Notes: a model not told the origin generated them from the sequence alone. Shown: positions 1-8,820, counted from the stretch's first letter. The stretch: 43,483 nt of DNA from an uncultured Rubritalea sp. (GCA_937132085.1 CAKZNV010000074.1:1-43483); one strand, 5' to 3'. Translations and numbers: made by a program.

Positions 1-878
1 TGGAAATTCTTATGGACTTTCTTTAGGCCTTTTTGGTCTACGTGGGTGTAGATCTGGGTGGTGGAGATGTCGGCATGGCCTAGCATTTCTTGGATCACTC
101 TAAGGTCTGCGCCGTTCTGGAGCAGATGAGTGGCGAAGGAATGACGCAGGAGGTGTGGATACATCGTGGATTCTATGCCTGCGGCTTTTGCTCGCTCTTT
201 GACTATCGCACGCACACGCTCAGGGCTTAGCTGACCACCTCTAACAGAAAGGAAAATTTGTGATGAAGTCTTAGATTTGACTAGCTGAGGTCGCTCTAGT
301 TTCACGTAGCGTTCTATCGAATCTAGCGCTTGCTTGCCAACTGGAACGATTCTTGTTTTGTTGCCCTTTCCTGTGATCCGGATGAAGCCTTCGTCTGTGT
401 CTAAGTTTTCTAAGCGTGCCCCACAGACTTCGGATAATCGTAAGCCTGAGGCGTAGAATAGTTCAAGAATAGCACGGTCTCGCTTACCGAGAAATTTCAT
501 GTGATCGATCGACTCTAACAGACCGATAACATTCGTCTCATGCACCGAATCAGGAAGCTTGGCATCTGGTTTGGGAGCGAGAAGAGGCTCAGCGGCGTCA
601 ACAGTAACGTAATTTCTGCCAGAAATAAACCTCCAGAATACTTTCAGATGCACCACTAAAATTCTGAGTGATGAAGCGGCTAGACCATCTTTCTTACGAC
701 TGCCCACATAAGCAGCTAACTCATCAGTCCCTACGTCATTCGCTGTGAGGCCTTTTTCATCCAGCCAGATTGATAGCTTCTCTAGTGTCTGTCTCACGGA
801 CATTTGATATGAGGTCGATAGCCCCCGCTCAGTCGCAATGTAGAGCACGAAGGAATCGATCAATCTCTCAAATGTCAT
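1..878 (-). CDS. xerD: Tyrosine recombinase XerD (3' end cut by window edge)
   Basis: Site-specific recombinase of the XerC/XerD family, which resolves chromosome dimers at dif. I translated it by hand: 292 codons from the ATG at 878 are open to the window edge. The N-terminal SAM-like core-binding domain spans about residues 1-100. The catalytic domain shows the full set: Arg in ASGLRLSEV (about 147), Lys in GKGNKTR, HLLRHSFATH (HxxRH), a GHADIST motif and the nucleophilic Tyr in TTQIYTHV (about 277). Only the last few residues can be missing. It is far from the integrative element and lacks element-type features, so it is read as the housekeeping enzyme. XerC is the alternative name, but the sequence style fits XerD better. 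Confidence 0.92.
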   Translation of the reverse strand, partial: MTFERLIDSFVLYIATERGLSTSYQMSVRQTLEKLSIWLDEKGLTANDVGTDELAAYVGSRKKDGLAASSLRILVVHLKVFWRFISGRNYVTVDAAEPLLAPKPDAKLPDSVHETNVIGLLESIDHMKFLGKRDRAILELFYASGLRLSEVCGARLENLDTDEGFIRITGKGNKTRIVPVGKQALDSIERYVKLERPQLVKSKTSSQIFLSVRGGQLSPERVRAIVKERAKAAGIESTMYPHLLRHSFATHLLQNGADLRVIQEMLGHADISTTQIYTHVDQKGLKKVHKNF

Positions 879-887
879 GCTTTCGTA

Positions 888-1427
888 TTATTTAGACAGT
901 GGTGGGTAAACGAGGAATTCTTTGTCTCCTTCAACAAAAATGTAGCGACCATCAATACCATCTTTCCTCAGAACTAAGGTGTCCTTCATAGTGAAACCAT
1001 CCTTGATAATCTTGTATTTGATTTCCATGATGGGTTCTATTGTATTCACACCGATATGAGTGAGCTTGTAGGAAACTCCTTCTCCGACCCATTCTTCTAA
1101 CTGAAGTCTCACATCTTTTTCCCAAGCTTCGTAGCCTGGTGTAATGCGAACATCTGACTTAGGTGTGGCTACTACCTCAGAATTTTTCTCTGTTTCAGTC
1201 TCCACGACTTTTTCTTTATCATCATTGTCTGGACTCAGAGATTCTGTAGCCTTTTCAGTAAGAGGGATTCCATACTTCCAAATTAGAAACGCGATAGCTC
1301 CCAGAATGACTAATTTAATCAAACTAGCTCCAGCACTGGGTGTGGACTTAGTTGATTCAGCCGCTGGGGCTATAGTTTTATCGGAAAGCTTTTCTCCCTC
1401 CATTTCACTCTTATGTTCATCAGACAT
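888..1427 (-). CDS. Single-pass membrane protein of unknown function
   Basis: 179 aa from the chosen ATG at 1427. The first 35 residues are polar and rich in Ser, Glu and Lys, one membrane segment follows (LIKLVILGAIAFLIWKYG, about 36-53), then an acidic linker and a C-terminal domain of about 75 residues ending in FLVYPPLSK. I do not recognise the family. The frame stays open upstream to 1583, but that would overlap the divergent tlyA gene. An ATG at 1475 is an alternative start and would add a hydrophobic stretch. It sits 9 nt downstream of xerD in transcript order reversed, so both are read leftward and may share a transcript. Confidence 0.7.
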   Translation of the reverse strand: MSDEHKSEMEGEKLSDKTIAPAAESTKSTPSAGASLIKLVILGAIAFLIWKYGIPLTEKATESLSPDNDDKEKVVETETEKNSEVVATPKSDVRITPGYEAWEKDVRLQLEEWVGEGVSYKLTHIGVNTIEPIMEIKYKIIKDGFTMKDTLVLRKDGIDGRYIFVEGDKEFLVYPPLSK

Positions 1428-1516
1428 GCTTGAAATCTGAACTACTAACAGAGAAATTGCAATCTTCTGTATCATTTCTCTTTGCTTAAACGCAATGCCC
1501 AGTCCATCATCCCCAC

Positions 1517-2245
1517 ATGGCAAAAGAACGAGCAGACGCACTACTACTGTCCAGAGGACTCTGTGACTCACGTGAGCAGGCAAAACGTCTGATCCTAGCA
1601 GGTGAAGTGATGACTGGGACCACCCGTGTCAGTAAACCTAGCACGAAACTGGATCCAGAAGCAGACCTCAGCGTCCGTGAAAAGCCAAAATTTGTCAGCC
1701 GCGGCGGCCTCAAGCTCGAAGGAGCGCTTAAAGAATTTGGCATCGACCCAACAGGTCTAACATGCCTCGACTGCGGAGCCTCCACTGGTGGTTTCACTGA
1801 CTGTCTGCTACAAGGCGGAGCAGTGAAAGTCCATGCAATCGATGTAGGAACGAACCAACTGGTGTGGAAAATCCGTAACGATGAGCGAGTCGAAGTGAAA
1901 GAGAAATTCAATGCTCGCTACATGGTTCCTGACGACATCGGCGAACTGGTAGATCTCGCAGTTACCGATGTCTCCTTCATCTCCCTCACTAAGATCCTAC
2001 CACCACTATTCAGCGTTCTTAAAGATGGTGGAAAAATAATCTGTTTGGTAAAACCGCAATTTGAGCTTAAAAGAGAAGATATTAGCAAAGGCGGAATCGT
2101 CCGTGATCCAGCGCTGCATCAGAGAGCAGTCGACAAAATCCATGACTTTGTCACTCAGGAACTAAAGCGTGAATGGATCACCGTCACTGACTCACCGATC
2201 ACTGGCACCGACGGAAATCGAGAATTTTTAGCTCTATTAGGATAA
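1517..2245 (+). CDS. tlyA: TlyA family rRNA (cytidine-2'-O)-methyltransferase
   Basis: 242 aa, the usual length for the TlyA/hemolysin A family, which 2'-O-methylates cytidines in 16S/23S rRNA using S-adenosylmethionine. An N-terminal S4 RNA-binding domain (about 3-60, ADALLLSRGLCDSREQAKRL) precedes an FtsJ-like Rossmann methyltransferase domain with the SAM-binding loop LDCGASTGGFTDCLLQ (about 84-100) and a VTDVSFIS motif. The family has historically been called hemolysin, but rRNA modification is the established activity. It starts a compact rightward run: its TAA is followed after one base by the next ATG. Confidence 0.93.
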   Translation: MAKERADALLLSRGLCDSREQAKRLILAGEVMTGTTRVSKPSTKLDPEADLSVREKPKFVSRGGLKLEGALKEFGIDPTGLTCLDCGASTGGFTDCLLQGGAVKVHAIDVGTNQLVWKIRNDERVEVKEKFNARYMVPDDIGELVDLAVTDVSFISLTKILPPLFSVLKDGGKIICLVKPQFELKREDISKGGIVRDPALHQRAVDKIHDFVTQELKREWITVTDSPITGTDGNREFLALLG

Positions 2246-2246
2246 T

Positions 2247-2504
2247 ATGATAACAAGAATATCAGAGAAGTGGAATTGCTTGTTTGGCAAACCAAGCGTG
2301 CGAATCATTTTCATTAATGGTCGCTGCAAACTACTCTCTGGTAAAATGCGCTCAACTAAACTACGCGATCTTGCCTCACTCCTCCGAGACACTAATAGCC
2401 CTAATGCTTGGATTCACTTTTACTCAGCCAGCCACTCTAAGCCCTACAGATTTAGCTCCACCGTCCCTGAGAGAGCGAAGCAGAAAATCCGCAATATTTT
2501 ATAA
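2247..2504 (+). CDS. DUF3634-like small protein
   Basis: 85 aa placed exactly between the tlyA stop (one base away) and the mscS start (two bases away), which strongly supports it as a real operon gene. The pattern VRIIFINGRCKLLSGKM followed by a long middle and a C-terminal AKQKIRNIL resembles DUF3634 proteins, which end in QRLRN-like motifs. No membrane segment is obvious here, although DUF3634 members often have one. Function unknown. An overlapping frame at 2284-2532 has no such fit and is treated as a shadow. Confidence 0.65.
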   Translation: MITRISEKWNCLFGKPSVRIIFINGRCKLLSGKMRSTKLRDLASLLRDTNSPNAWIHFYSASHSKPYRFSSTVPERAKQKIRNIL

Positions 2505-2506
2505 CA

Positions 2507-3781
2507 ATGCTCCAACTAGAACAAATCCGTGACTCACTCTGGGCACTCATTGATGATAAGCATGACTGGTGGCAGTGGGGTGTCCTCATTGGATGCTTCA
2601 TTCTTTCTCTGATCACCCGTAGGTTGATTAATCGCACTTTTGACAAAACAGAATCTAAGTTTGAACAATTCTGTAAAAACTACCTACATACGAAAAAGGA
2701 CATCCGTAAAGTCCCCATCTTTTTTGCTATCTATTTATGGATTGCTCAGGCTATTTTACCTAGGATTGGACAAGACTGTAAGTATGTAAACTCTATCGCT
2801 CTGTTAGTCACTGGATACTGTCTCTACAAGGTCACCACAGCTTTTGCTAAGAGTAAAGCCATGCCGAAATTCATTGGCATCATCGTGCTCGCAGCATTCG
2901 CTCTAGACCTATTTGGATGGCTTACCCCACTCCAGGCAGCACTCACTGATATCAAATTTAACCTCGGTGACATCACCATCGATATCTGGAAGATCTTCTC
3001 AGCGATCGCAGCTCTATTCGTTCTATTGTGGATCGTTTCCATCGCTAACAAAATAGTAGATTCCACTGTCCAGTCTCGACCAGAAATCCCGCCCTCCATC
3101 CGTGTTCTCATTGGCAAGGCATCCAGGCTATTCCTCTATATCACCGCCTTTCTCCTTACTTTAAAAATCGCTGGTTTCCCGCTGGGTTCACTAGCTGTCT
3201 TCTCTGGAGCACTCGGTTTAGGCCTTGGTTTCGGTCTACAGAAAGTCATCTCAAACCTCGTCTCAGGCGTCATTATTCTACTAGACAAATCCATCAAGCC
3301 TGGCGATGTCATCGAGATTAATGACACCTACGGCTGGATCAACACACTACGCACCCGCTACGTATCAGTGCTCACACGTGACCGTAAAGAAATCCTCATC
3401 CCGAACGAAGACTTCATCACCAACAACGTCATCAACTGGTCCTTCTCTGACAACAACGTCCGTATTCGCACCAATATAGGCATCGGTTATTCTTGCGATG
3501 TTGAAAAAGCCATTGAGCTCTGTGTTGCAGCCGCAGCCAAGATTCCACGTGTGCTTAGAAACCCAGCACCAAAATGCCTACTCATTGGATTTGGCGACTC
3601 TTCCATAGATCTTCAAGTCCGCTTCTGGATCAATGACGCTCACGAAGGTGTCGCCAATGTGCGATCACAAGTTCTGCTAGAAGTTTGGAAAACTTTCAAG
3701 GAACACAACATTGAAATTCCTTTCCCTCAGAGAGAAATCACAATCAAGTCCGAAAACTCTGACCTCAAAGGAATAGGCTAG
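2507..3781 (+). CDS. MscS-family mechanosensitive ion channel
   Basis: 424 aa inner-membrane channel that opens under membrane tension to release solutes during hypo-osmotic shock. The N-terminal half holds several membrane segments. The pore-lining TM3-like helix (GALGLGLGFGLQKVISNLVSG, about residues 234-254) is followed by the beta domain (SIKPGDVIEINDTYGWI) and a conserved PNEDFITNNVINW motif, with an alpha/beta C-terminal domain after it. It is longer than E. coli MscS (286 aa) because of additional N-terminal helices, so it belongs to the larger MscS-like group. It is co-directional and nearly abutting with tlyA upstream and rarD downstream. Confidence 0.92.
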   Translation: MLQLEQIRDSLWALIDDKHDWWQWGVLIGCFILSLITRRLINRTFDKTESKFEQFCKNYLHTKKDIRKVPIFFAIYLWIAQAILPRIGQDCKYVNSIALLVTGYCLYKVTTAFAKSKAMPKFIGIIVLAAFALDLFGWLTPLQAALTDIKFNLGDITIDIWKIFSAIAALFVLLWIVSIANKIVDSTVQSRPEIPPSIRVLIGKASRLFLYITAFLLTLKIAGFPLGSLAVFSGALGLGLGFGLQKVISNLVSGVIILLDKSIKPGDVIEINDTYGWINTLRTRYVSVLTRDRKEILIPNEDFITNNVINWSFSDNNVRIRTNIGIGYSCDVEKAIELCVAAAAKIPRVLRNPAPKCLLIGFGDSSIDLQVRFWINDAHEGVANVRSQVLLEVWKTFKEHNIEIPFPQREITIKSENSDLKGIG

Positions 3782-3788
3782 TAACTAC

Positions 3789-4676
3789 ATGGCTACTGAG
3801 CAACAAAAAGGGCTGATTTACGGATTAGCCGCGTTCTTTCTTTGGGGCGCTCTACCTATTTACTGGAAGGAACTCACAGAGATATCCCCTTCGGTAATAA
3901 TCGCTCACAGACTGATCTGGAGCACGGTCATGTTATTTGTCATCATCCTCATGCGAGGACGACTTGGCATTCTGTTAGAGAAAATTAAAGACCCTAAAAT
4001 GCTCATCGGATCATTCTTAACAGGAGCACTACTCAGCAGTAATTGGCTCATCTATGTCTGGTCTACTAATAATGGCAAAGTGGTAGAGATTGCCTTAGGC
4101 TATTACATCTTGCCTCTCTTACTCATCGTTCTCGGCTACTTCTTATTGAAAGAAAAACTCACCACGCTAGGAGTGATCGCAGTATGTATCGCCACTATCG
4201 GAGTGATCATTCAGGGCTACGGCATCGGCACATTACCATGGCCAGCACTTGGGGTGGCTGGATCATTCGCTATCTACAGTGTGTTTAAGAAGCTAATGAA
4301 GTCCGATGGATTTACTGCTCTGATTGTTGAGACAGCGATACTCTCACCCTTCGCCATAGCCTACCTTATTTATCACGAGACTAGGCACGGAGGCAGCTGG
4401 GGCAATGGATCAGCCCATGACATTTTGTTTATTGTCCTAACTGGTCTCGCTACTATCTCTCCCCTACTCTTCTTCACCTCAGCGGCGAAGCGTATCCCAT
4501 TCACCACAATAGGTATGCTTCAGTTCATCGCTCCGACCGGCCAATTTATCATCGGCATCCTCTACTTCCATGAAGCACTGAATAACACTCAGCTCATCTC
4601 CTTCAGCTTCATCTGGTTTGCAGTCCTGCTCTATTCGCTCTCCAAACGATCAAAAAAATTCTGCCCAGAAACTTAG
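3789..4676 (+). CDS. rarD: EamA family transporter RarD
   Basis: 295 aa with about ten membrane helices in two EamA repeats, as expected for RarD-type drug/metabolite exporters (DMT superfamily). The N-terminal GLIYGLAAFFLWGALPIYWK and HRLIWSTVMLF motifs are characteristic of RarD. The substrate is unknown; early work linked rarD to chloramphenicol resistance. It lies 7 nt after the MscS gene and ends 11 nt before a converging gene, with no clear terminator hairpin between them. Confidence 0.9.
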   Translation: MATEQQKGLIYGLAAFFLWGALPIYWKELTEISPSVIIAHRLIWSTVMLFVIILMRGRLGILLEKIKDPKMLIGSFLTGALLSSNWLIYVWSTNNGKVVEIALGYYILPLLLIVLGYFLLKEKLTTLGVIAVCIATIGVIIQGYGIGTLPWPALGVAGSFAIYSVFKKLMKSDGFTALIVETAILSPFAIAYLIYHETRHGGSWGNGSAHDILFIVLTGLATISPLLFFTSAAKRIPFTTIGMLQFIAPTGQFIIGILYFHEALNNTQLISFSFIWFAVLLYSLSKRSKKFCPET

Positions 4677-4687
4677 CCTAGATCACA

Positions 4688-5092
4688 CTATTCAACAAAG
4701 GTAACTTGGCTGATACCCGAGTCACGAATCACGTTAAGAATATCGATCGCAGCTTGCTGATCACAGTCGTCATTTACTTTGACTTGTATTATTAGCTGCG
4801 CATCTTCACTTTCCGCCTCTTTTAGCATCTTCTTCAAGAAGACACCCAACTGAGCAATCGTTTTCACTTCAATCTCATCATTGATAAAAAATTGATTTTC
4901 AGCATCCACTCTGATTAAGGTGGTCACTGTCTCTGCAGGATAATCTCCTGGTTGCGAAGCTGGCATCATCATTGGCAAATCGACCTCTCTAGGTCTTACT
5001 GCAGCAGCTCTCAAAACCTTCTGTATGCTATTATAAACAAAAACAATTGCCGCTAAGCTAAGGACTAATTTCACCACCCTAGCCTTAGACAT
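4688..5092 (-). CDS. ExbD/TolR-like protein
   Basis: 134 aa. One N-terminal membrane helix (VVKLVLSLAAIVFVYNSI) precedes a periplasmic domain. The C-terminal part matches the ExbD/TolR fold pattern: a beta strand with a charged start (TLIRVDAENQFFINDEIEV), a helix, then QLIIQVKVNDDC, a helix and a final strand VTFVE. ExbD/TolR proteins work with ExbB/TolQ proton channels to energise the outer membrane, but no exbB/tolQ is adjacent, so this looks like an orphan. The membrane helix seems to lack the usual functional Asp. Its ATG overlaps the TAA of the upstream hydrolase gene by one base (TAATG), suggesting coupled translation. The frame extends upstream inside the hydrolase gene and is not used. 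Confidence 0.6.
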   Translation of the reverse strand: MSKARVVKLVLSLAAIVFVYNSIQKVLRAAAVRPREVDLPMMMPASQPGDYPAETVTTLIRVDAENQFFINDEIEVKTIAQLGVFLKKMLKEAESEDAQLIIQVKVNDDCDQQAAIDILNVIRDSGISQVTFVE

Positions 5093-5934
5093 TAGAACAA
5101 GTCCTCCTGCTCTAGGGCTCCCTGCAGCATCTGAAAGGGATCGCCTTTCGCCCCGAACTCCACCCACTTGGTAGGTTCATGCTGACTAGCGCAGATTAGC
5201 TCCACAGTCTTCAGCCCCACATTTTCTAGCAGAGGTTGAATCGTCTTTTTACAAATATGATCATTATTACAATCGCTACTCAAATGCCCTAATAGAACGG
5301 CCATAAGCTTCTCACAGCCCACTTCTGAGATCAGTTCACCAGATTGAGTATTCGATAAATGTCCGTGTCTTGAAGAAATTCGCTGTTTCGTGCTCCACGG
5401 ACGTTTCTCATCAGCCTCTAATAGCTCTTCATCGTAATTTGCCTCTACGAATAAAGCATCAGCCCCTTTTAAGTTTGTTCGCATCGAGTGCGTGACACAG
5501 CCCACATCTGTCACTAAACCAAATTTCGCCGTAGCGGACTCCACCACAAAGCCAACAGGCTCCGCAGCATCATGTGGAATAGGAAATGCATTCACCATTA
5601 GACTACCAACTTTAAACCCCTGCCCAGTCTGGAACACCTTCCAGCTAACCTCACTCTTAATCCCGTATTCCAGAGCCTCCTTGGTCATCGCATTCGCAAA
5701 GACAGGAATATCTCTATTCTTCAAAAACACATTCAACCCACGAGCGTGATCACTATGTTCATGAGTAAGAAAGATCCCTTTCAGGCGATCAGGATCTATT
5801 CCCAGTAGCTCTAATCTAAGCACTATCTGCTTAGCACTCAGCCCTATATCTATTAGAAAATCTCCGTCACTACAGGACACCACAGTCGAATTTCCACCAC
5901 TACCACTGCCTAAGACTGCTACTTTCATACTCAT
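5092..5934 (-). CDS. MBL-fold metallo-hydrolase (YycJ/WalJ-like)
   Basis: About 280 aa. The N-terminus MKVAVLGSGSGGNSTVV and the zinc-binding motif THEHSDHARGL (about residue 60) are typical of the YycJ/WalJ and PhnP-like group of metallo-beta-lactamase-fold phosphodiesterases/nucleases. Further metal ligands are visible: His in IPHDAAEPVGF, Asp in GLVTDVGCV, and His in LLGHLSSDCN near the C-terminus. Two ATGs two codons apart (5934 and 5928) could start it. The extended frame to 5970 adds residues unlike the family. The substrate is unknown; WalJ homologues have been linked to DNA repair and cell-wall signalling. Coupled to the ExbD-like gene downstream. Confidence 0.85.
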   Translation of the reverse strand: MSMKVAVLGSGSGGNSTVVSCSDGDFLIDIGLSAKQIVLRLELLGIDPDRLKGIFLTHEHSDHARGLNVFLKNRDIPVFANAMTKEALEYGIKSEVSWKVFQTGQGFKVGSLMVNAFPIPHDAAEPVGFVVESATAKFGLVTDVGCVTHSMRTNLKGADALFVEANYDEELLEADEKRPWSTKQRISSRHGHLSNTQSGELISEVGCEKLMAVLLGHLSSDCNNDHICKKTIQPLLENVGLKTVELICASQHEPTKWVEFGAKGDPFQMLQGALEQEDLF

Positions 5935-6052
5935 CGGATTTGATTTTAGCGCAACCAAGCCAGTCCTCAAGCCTCTTTGTCAACTATTCATGCAACGCAC
6001 TTTTTACAATTTTAGTCTTCTCTCTAGAAAATTATCACTTAAACCTTATCCC

Positions 6053-6697
6053 ATGAACGCGATGAGAATACTAATCTGTGCCACCTTCACCATCATTGTG
6101 GCGGCACTTGTTTACACCTTTGTAAAACAAGATAATGAGCCAACACTAGCTGAGCTCAGACAAGAGCTAGCAGAAGCTCAAAGAAAAAAGCAACAAGACA
6201 GCTCATTCACATCGTTTAACTACCCTACGGAGCCTACCGCCATTCCGACTCCGAGCATGAGCGATCTAGAAGCTCAGCTAGCAGCAGAAAAAGACAACGC
6301 AGCGGAGCCTGAAGCCCTGACTCCAGAGCAAATCACAGCTCTCGCTAATGAAGCAGAAGCCCAGAGCTTAGAAGAAAGCGCACTCGATAGTGAGCTAGCG
6401 CAGCCAGCAGAAGGTAACGACAGAGCAATGCTCATCAAAGAAGCCCACGCTATGGCTCAAGTGAATCACTATGATTCTACTCAGCAAATCATCATCGTAG
6501 ATCTCAAACGCCCAGAAAGCATCGTCATGGGACAGATTCTTGGTATTCGTCGTAATAACGGAATTCTAGGTAGAGTAAAACTTGCTGGCAAAGTGACTAG
6601 TAATCCAAACCAAGCATTCGCTGACCCAGTCATCCCTTCCTTCTTCAATGGCAAAGTAGACATCCAAGTGGGTGACGAGCTTATCATTGTCCCTTAG
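6053..6697 (+). CDS. Membrane-anchored coiled-coil protein of unknown function
   Basis: 214 aa. A single N-terminal membrane helix (MRILICATFTIIVAALVYTFV) is followed by a Glu/Ala/Gln-rich region predicted to form coiled coil (about 30-140) and a compact C-terminal domain of about 65 residues (IIIVDLKRPESIVMG ... VQVGDELIIVP-like ending). The C-terminal domain has beta-strand alternation and a phrase, MGQILGIRRNNGILGRV, that looks like a small beta-barrel, possibly an envelope-associated domain. I do not recognise the family. The start at 6053 was chosen because the membrane helix begins right after it; an ATG at 6062 is equally possible. Confidence 0.65.
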   Translation: MNAMRILICATFTIIVAALVYTFVKQDNEPTLAELRQELAEAQRKKQQDSSFTSFNYPTEPTAIPTPSMSDLEAQLAAEKDNAAEPEALTPEQITALANEAEAQSLEESALDSELAQPAEGNDRAMLIKEAHAMAQVNHYDSTQQIIIVDLKRPESIVMGQILGIRRNNGILGRVKLAGKVTSNPNQAFADPVIPSFFNGKVDIQVGDELIIVP

Positions 6698-6729
6698 GTC
6701 ATCCGTTTACCACCTATACTCATTACTCA

Positions 6730-7827
6730 GTGGCACACCTCACTATTTCCCAACTCAAGCAAAATGCCGGCGCTACAGCCTGCACTGCTACGGTAGATGT
6801 TCAGATTCAAAAGTGCGTCCCTAAGACCACCAAATCTGGTAAGCCCTACATTCTAGTCACCTTCGTAGATGCGACTGACCAGTTCAGTCTCAACATCTGG
6901 GAAAACCTTCCTCAGTATCAAACTGTCCAAGACCTAGGAATAGAGGCCTTTATTAGACTAGAAGGTGATTGGATTCAGAACCAATACGGCATAGATGGAG
7001 TGCGCTGGCAACTACGCCTCCTCAATAAAGGAGAAATCGCAACTTTCCTTAGCGGAGACCCAGAGACTAAAGCAGTCCAAGACAAAGACTGGCAAGACAT
7101 CGTCACGCTCACTACTGCTATCTCAGACCCGAGGCTGAATGCACTTTGTGCTATTTTCCTCAGTAAACATGGCGACCACTTCAGACGCACGGCTGCGGCG
7201 AGAAAGAACCATCACGCTCGCAGAGGTGGACTAGTAGAACACGTAGCCCAGATGATGCGCTGCGCCTCAGCTATCTGCAAGGTCTACCCTAAACTAAACT
7301 TTGACCTCATGATCACTGGTGTTTTGTTTCACGACTGTGGTAAACTCTGGGAGAACAGCTATGCAGAATCAGGCTTCACTCAACCCTATGACCTCGAAGG
7401 CGAAATGCTAGGCCACATCCCGCTAGGCATTAACTTCGTTGAGAAACTCTGGACTAGCCTTATGGCTAGCGACCATACAGCGAACTGGGCTGAACTGCAG
7501 CCTAGTAGCGACCTAGTGCGCATTCACTTACTACACCTCATCGCGTCACACCACGGCACTTACGAGTTTGGCTCCCCTACTCTGCCTAGAACTCCTGAAG
7601 CTCATGCTCTACACCATATTGACAATCTCGATGCCAAGTATGAGATGTTCAAGCAAGCCTATCAAGTATCTAGCGAGCTAGCTCCCGGTATCTATGAGAA
7701 GCAATTCCCACTTCCAGCAAACCTAGTCGCCCCACTCCAGCATTTTGAAAATGATAGTGATGTTAGCGACGATCTAGAGATCAACAATGACCTCGAAGTG
7801 AAGCCATTTGACGGTGAGTTGTTTTAG
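6730..7827 (+). CDS. OB-fold and HD-domain protein, 3'-5' exoribonuclease YhaM-like
   Basis: 365 aa beginning with GTG. The N-terminal region (about 1-105) looks like an OB-fold nucleic-acid-binding domain (SGKPYILVTFVDATDQFSLNIWENL). The central part is an HD phosphohydrolase domain: His in GGLVEHVAQMM (about residue 163), the HD pair in GVLFHDCGKLWE (about 201-212) and the later H-H pair in IASHHGTYEFG. This OB + HD order is that of YhaM/CBF1 3'-5' exoribonucleases, where HD coordinates the metal. The C-terminal 30 residues are acidic and disordered. A role in RNA or ssDNA trimming is inferred from family resemblance. Confidence 0.8.
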   Translation: MAHLTISQLKQNAGATACTATVDVQIQKCVPKTTKSGKPYILVTFVDATDQFSLNIWENLPQYQTVQDLGIEAFIRLEGDWIQNQYGIDGVRWQLRLLNKGEIATFLSGDPETKAVQDKDWQDIVTLTTAISDPRLNALCAIFLSKHGDHFRRTAAARKNHHARRGGLVEHVAQMMRCASAICKVYPKLNFDLMITGVLFHDCGKLWENSYAESGFTQPYDLEGEMLGHIPLGINFVEKLWTSLMASDHTANWAELQPSSDLVRIHLLHLIASHHGTYEFGSPTLPRTPEAHALHHIDNLDAKYEMFKQAYQVSSELAPGIYEKQFPLPANLVAPLQHFENDSDVSDDLEINNDLEVKPFDGELF

Positions 7828-7831
7828 TCTG

Positions 7832-8233
7832 CTAAATAAAGCGACTAACAATCTGATCGTAATACGCTAGCAATACGTAGCAAATTCCTACTGTAGCGAT
7901 TAGTAGCCGAGTAACGCGGAGGCGTTTCATCCAAAACATAAATGGTAAGGCTGCGATGATCAGCTTCCCCCAATGCGCCCACCACTGAGCACCTGTGAAC
8001 TGTGCTTTCATGACCTCCTGCCTGGCTTCTGAGCCTGTGCTGTATTCAGCATAAAGCCCATACAACTGAAATAATACAAATACAGTGCCGAAAATAGCAA
8101 AGGCTAATCCGACCAATCCAGCCTGCCGAACAATCGCCACATCCTTATGTAGCAATCCAACAACGCCAAGCCAAACTAAACCCCAAGCTGCACCAGTAGC
8201 GATAAAGCCTGCTATGCCGACAACTTGTTCCAT
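7832..8233 (-). CDS. Four-helix membrane protein of unknown function
   Basis: 133 aa, mostly hydrophobic, with four likely membrane segments: GIAGFIATGAAWGLVWLGVV, AGLVGLAFAIFGTVFVLFQLYG, LIIAALPFMFW and LLIATVGICYVLLAYY. There are no catalytic motifs. The arrangement resembles small DUF-type integral membrane proteins but I cannot name one. It converges on the HD-domain gene with a 4-nt gap and follows rsfS on the same strand by 26 nt, so it is probably the distal gene of an rsfS transcript. Confidence 0.65.
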   Translation of the reverse strand: MEQVVGIAGFIATGAAWGLVWLGVVGLLHKDVAIVRQAGLVGLAFAIFGTVFVLFQLYGLYAEYSTGSEARQEVMKAQFTGAQWWAHWGKLIIAALPFMFWMKRLRVTRLLIATVGICYVLLAYYDQIVSRFI

Positions 8234-8259
8234 GGGTTTTACGTCGTGGTAAATCTTAG

Positions 8260-8619
8260 TTAATCACCAGATTCTTCCCAGGCAACTTCTGCAGCATCTG
8301 CCCAGAGACTTTCTAGGTCGTAGAGCTCTCTCATATCTTCGAGCATCACATGCACCATGACATCAACGTAGTCCAGAATCACCCAGCGAGCGTCTGTCAT
8401 ACCCTCTGTCCTGAAAGGTTCAGTCTTATGGTTCTGCATAAGATCTTTATCCATATCACGGAGAATCGCCTTCAAGTGAGGAGCTGATGTTCCAGAACAA
8501 ATCACGATGAAATCCGTGATCGATGATTGTCCACGTAGATCAAACACACGGATATTCTCCGCTTTATTCTCTTCCGCTGCATTTGCACATGCCTTAGCTA
8601 GTTGTATTCCTTCAATCAT
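8260..8619 (-). CDS. rsfS: Ribosome silencing factor RsfS (RsfA/Iojap family)
   Basis: 119 aa, the normal length. RsfS binds uL14 on the large subunit and blocks subunit joining when nutrients are short. The family signature is clear: ENIRVFDLRGQSSITDFIVICSGTSAPHLKAI (about 21-52) and ARWVILDYVDVMVHVM (about 82-97), then an acidic tail. Transcribed leftward, about 125 nt downstream of the tRNA-Ala gene on the same strand but separated from it by a terminator. Confidence 0.95.
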   Translation of the reverse strand: MIEGIQLAKACANAAEENKAENIRVFDLRGQSSITDFIVICSGTSAPHLKAILRDMDKDLMQNHKTEPFRTEGMTDARWVILDYVDVMVHVMLEDMRELYDLESLWADAAEVAWEESGD

Positions 8620-8654
8620 TTCCTTATTTCTCCACTAATACGTAGTTATAGTCT

Positions 8655-8683
8655 ATAAAAAAAGACCCAAGTTTAATGGGTCT
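8655..8683 (-). terminator. Rho-independent terminator after tRNA-Ala
   Basis: Perfect 7-bp stem AGACCCA/TGGGTCT (8663-8669 with 8677-8683) with a 7-nt loop, followed on the minus strand by a run of seven T. It lies just past the 3' end of tRNA-Ala and upstream of rsfS. Confidence 0.85.
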
Positions 8684-8744
8684 CGTTTATCATTAAATTT
8701 TTCACCCTCAAGAAATTCTATATAAATCAATACAAAACAGAAAA

Positions 8745-8820
8745 TGGTGGAGCATAGCGGAATCGAACCGCTGACCTTCTGCATGCCATGCAGACGCTCT
8801 ACCAATTGAGCTAATGCCCC
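8745..8820 (-). tRNA. tRNA-Ala(GGC)
   Basis: 76 nt with encoded CCA. Acceptor GGGGCAT pairs with ATGCTCC (one G-U), D-stem GCTC/GAGC, anticodon stem TCTGC/GCAGA around loop ATGGCAT with anticodon GGC, and T-loop TTCGATT between AGCGG/CCGCT-type arms. All arms are canonical. Confidence 0.96.

Noticed and set aside
2284-2532. Overlapping 82-aa ORF near mscS
   Set aside because: Shadow of the DUF3634-like gene and of the mscS start; no domain pattern.
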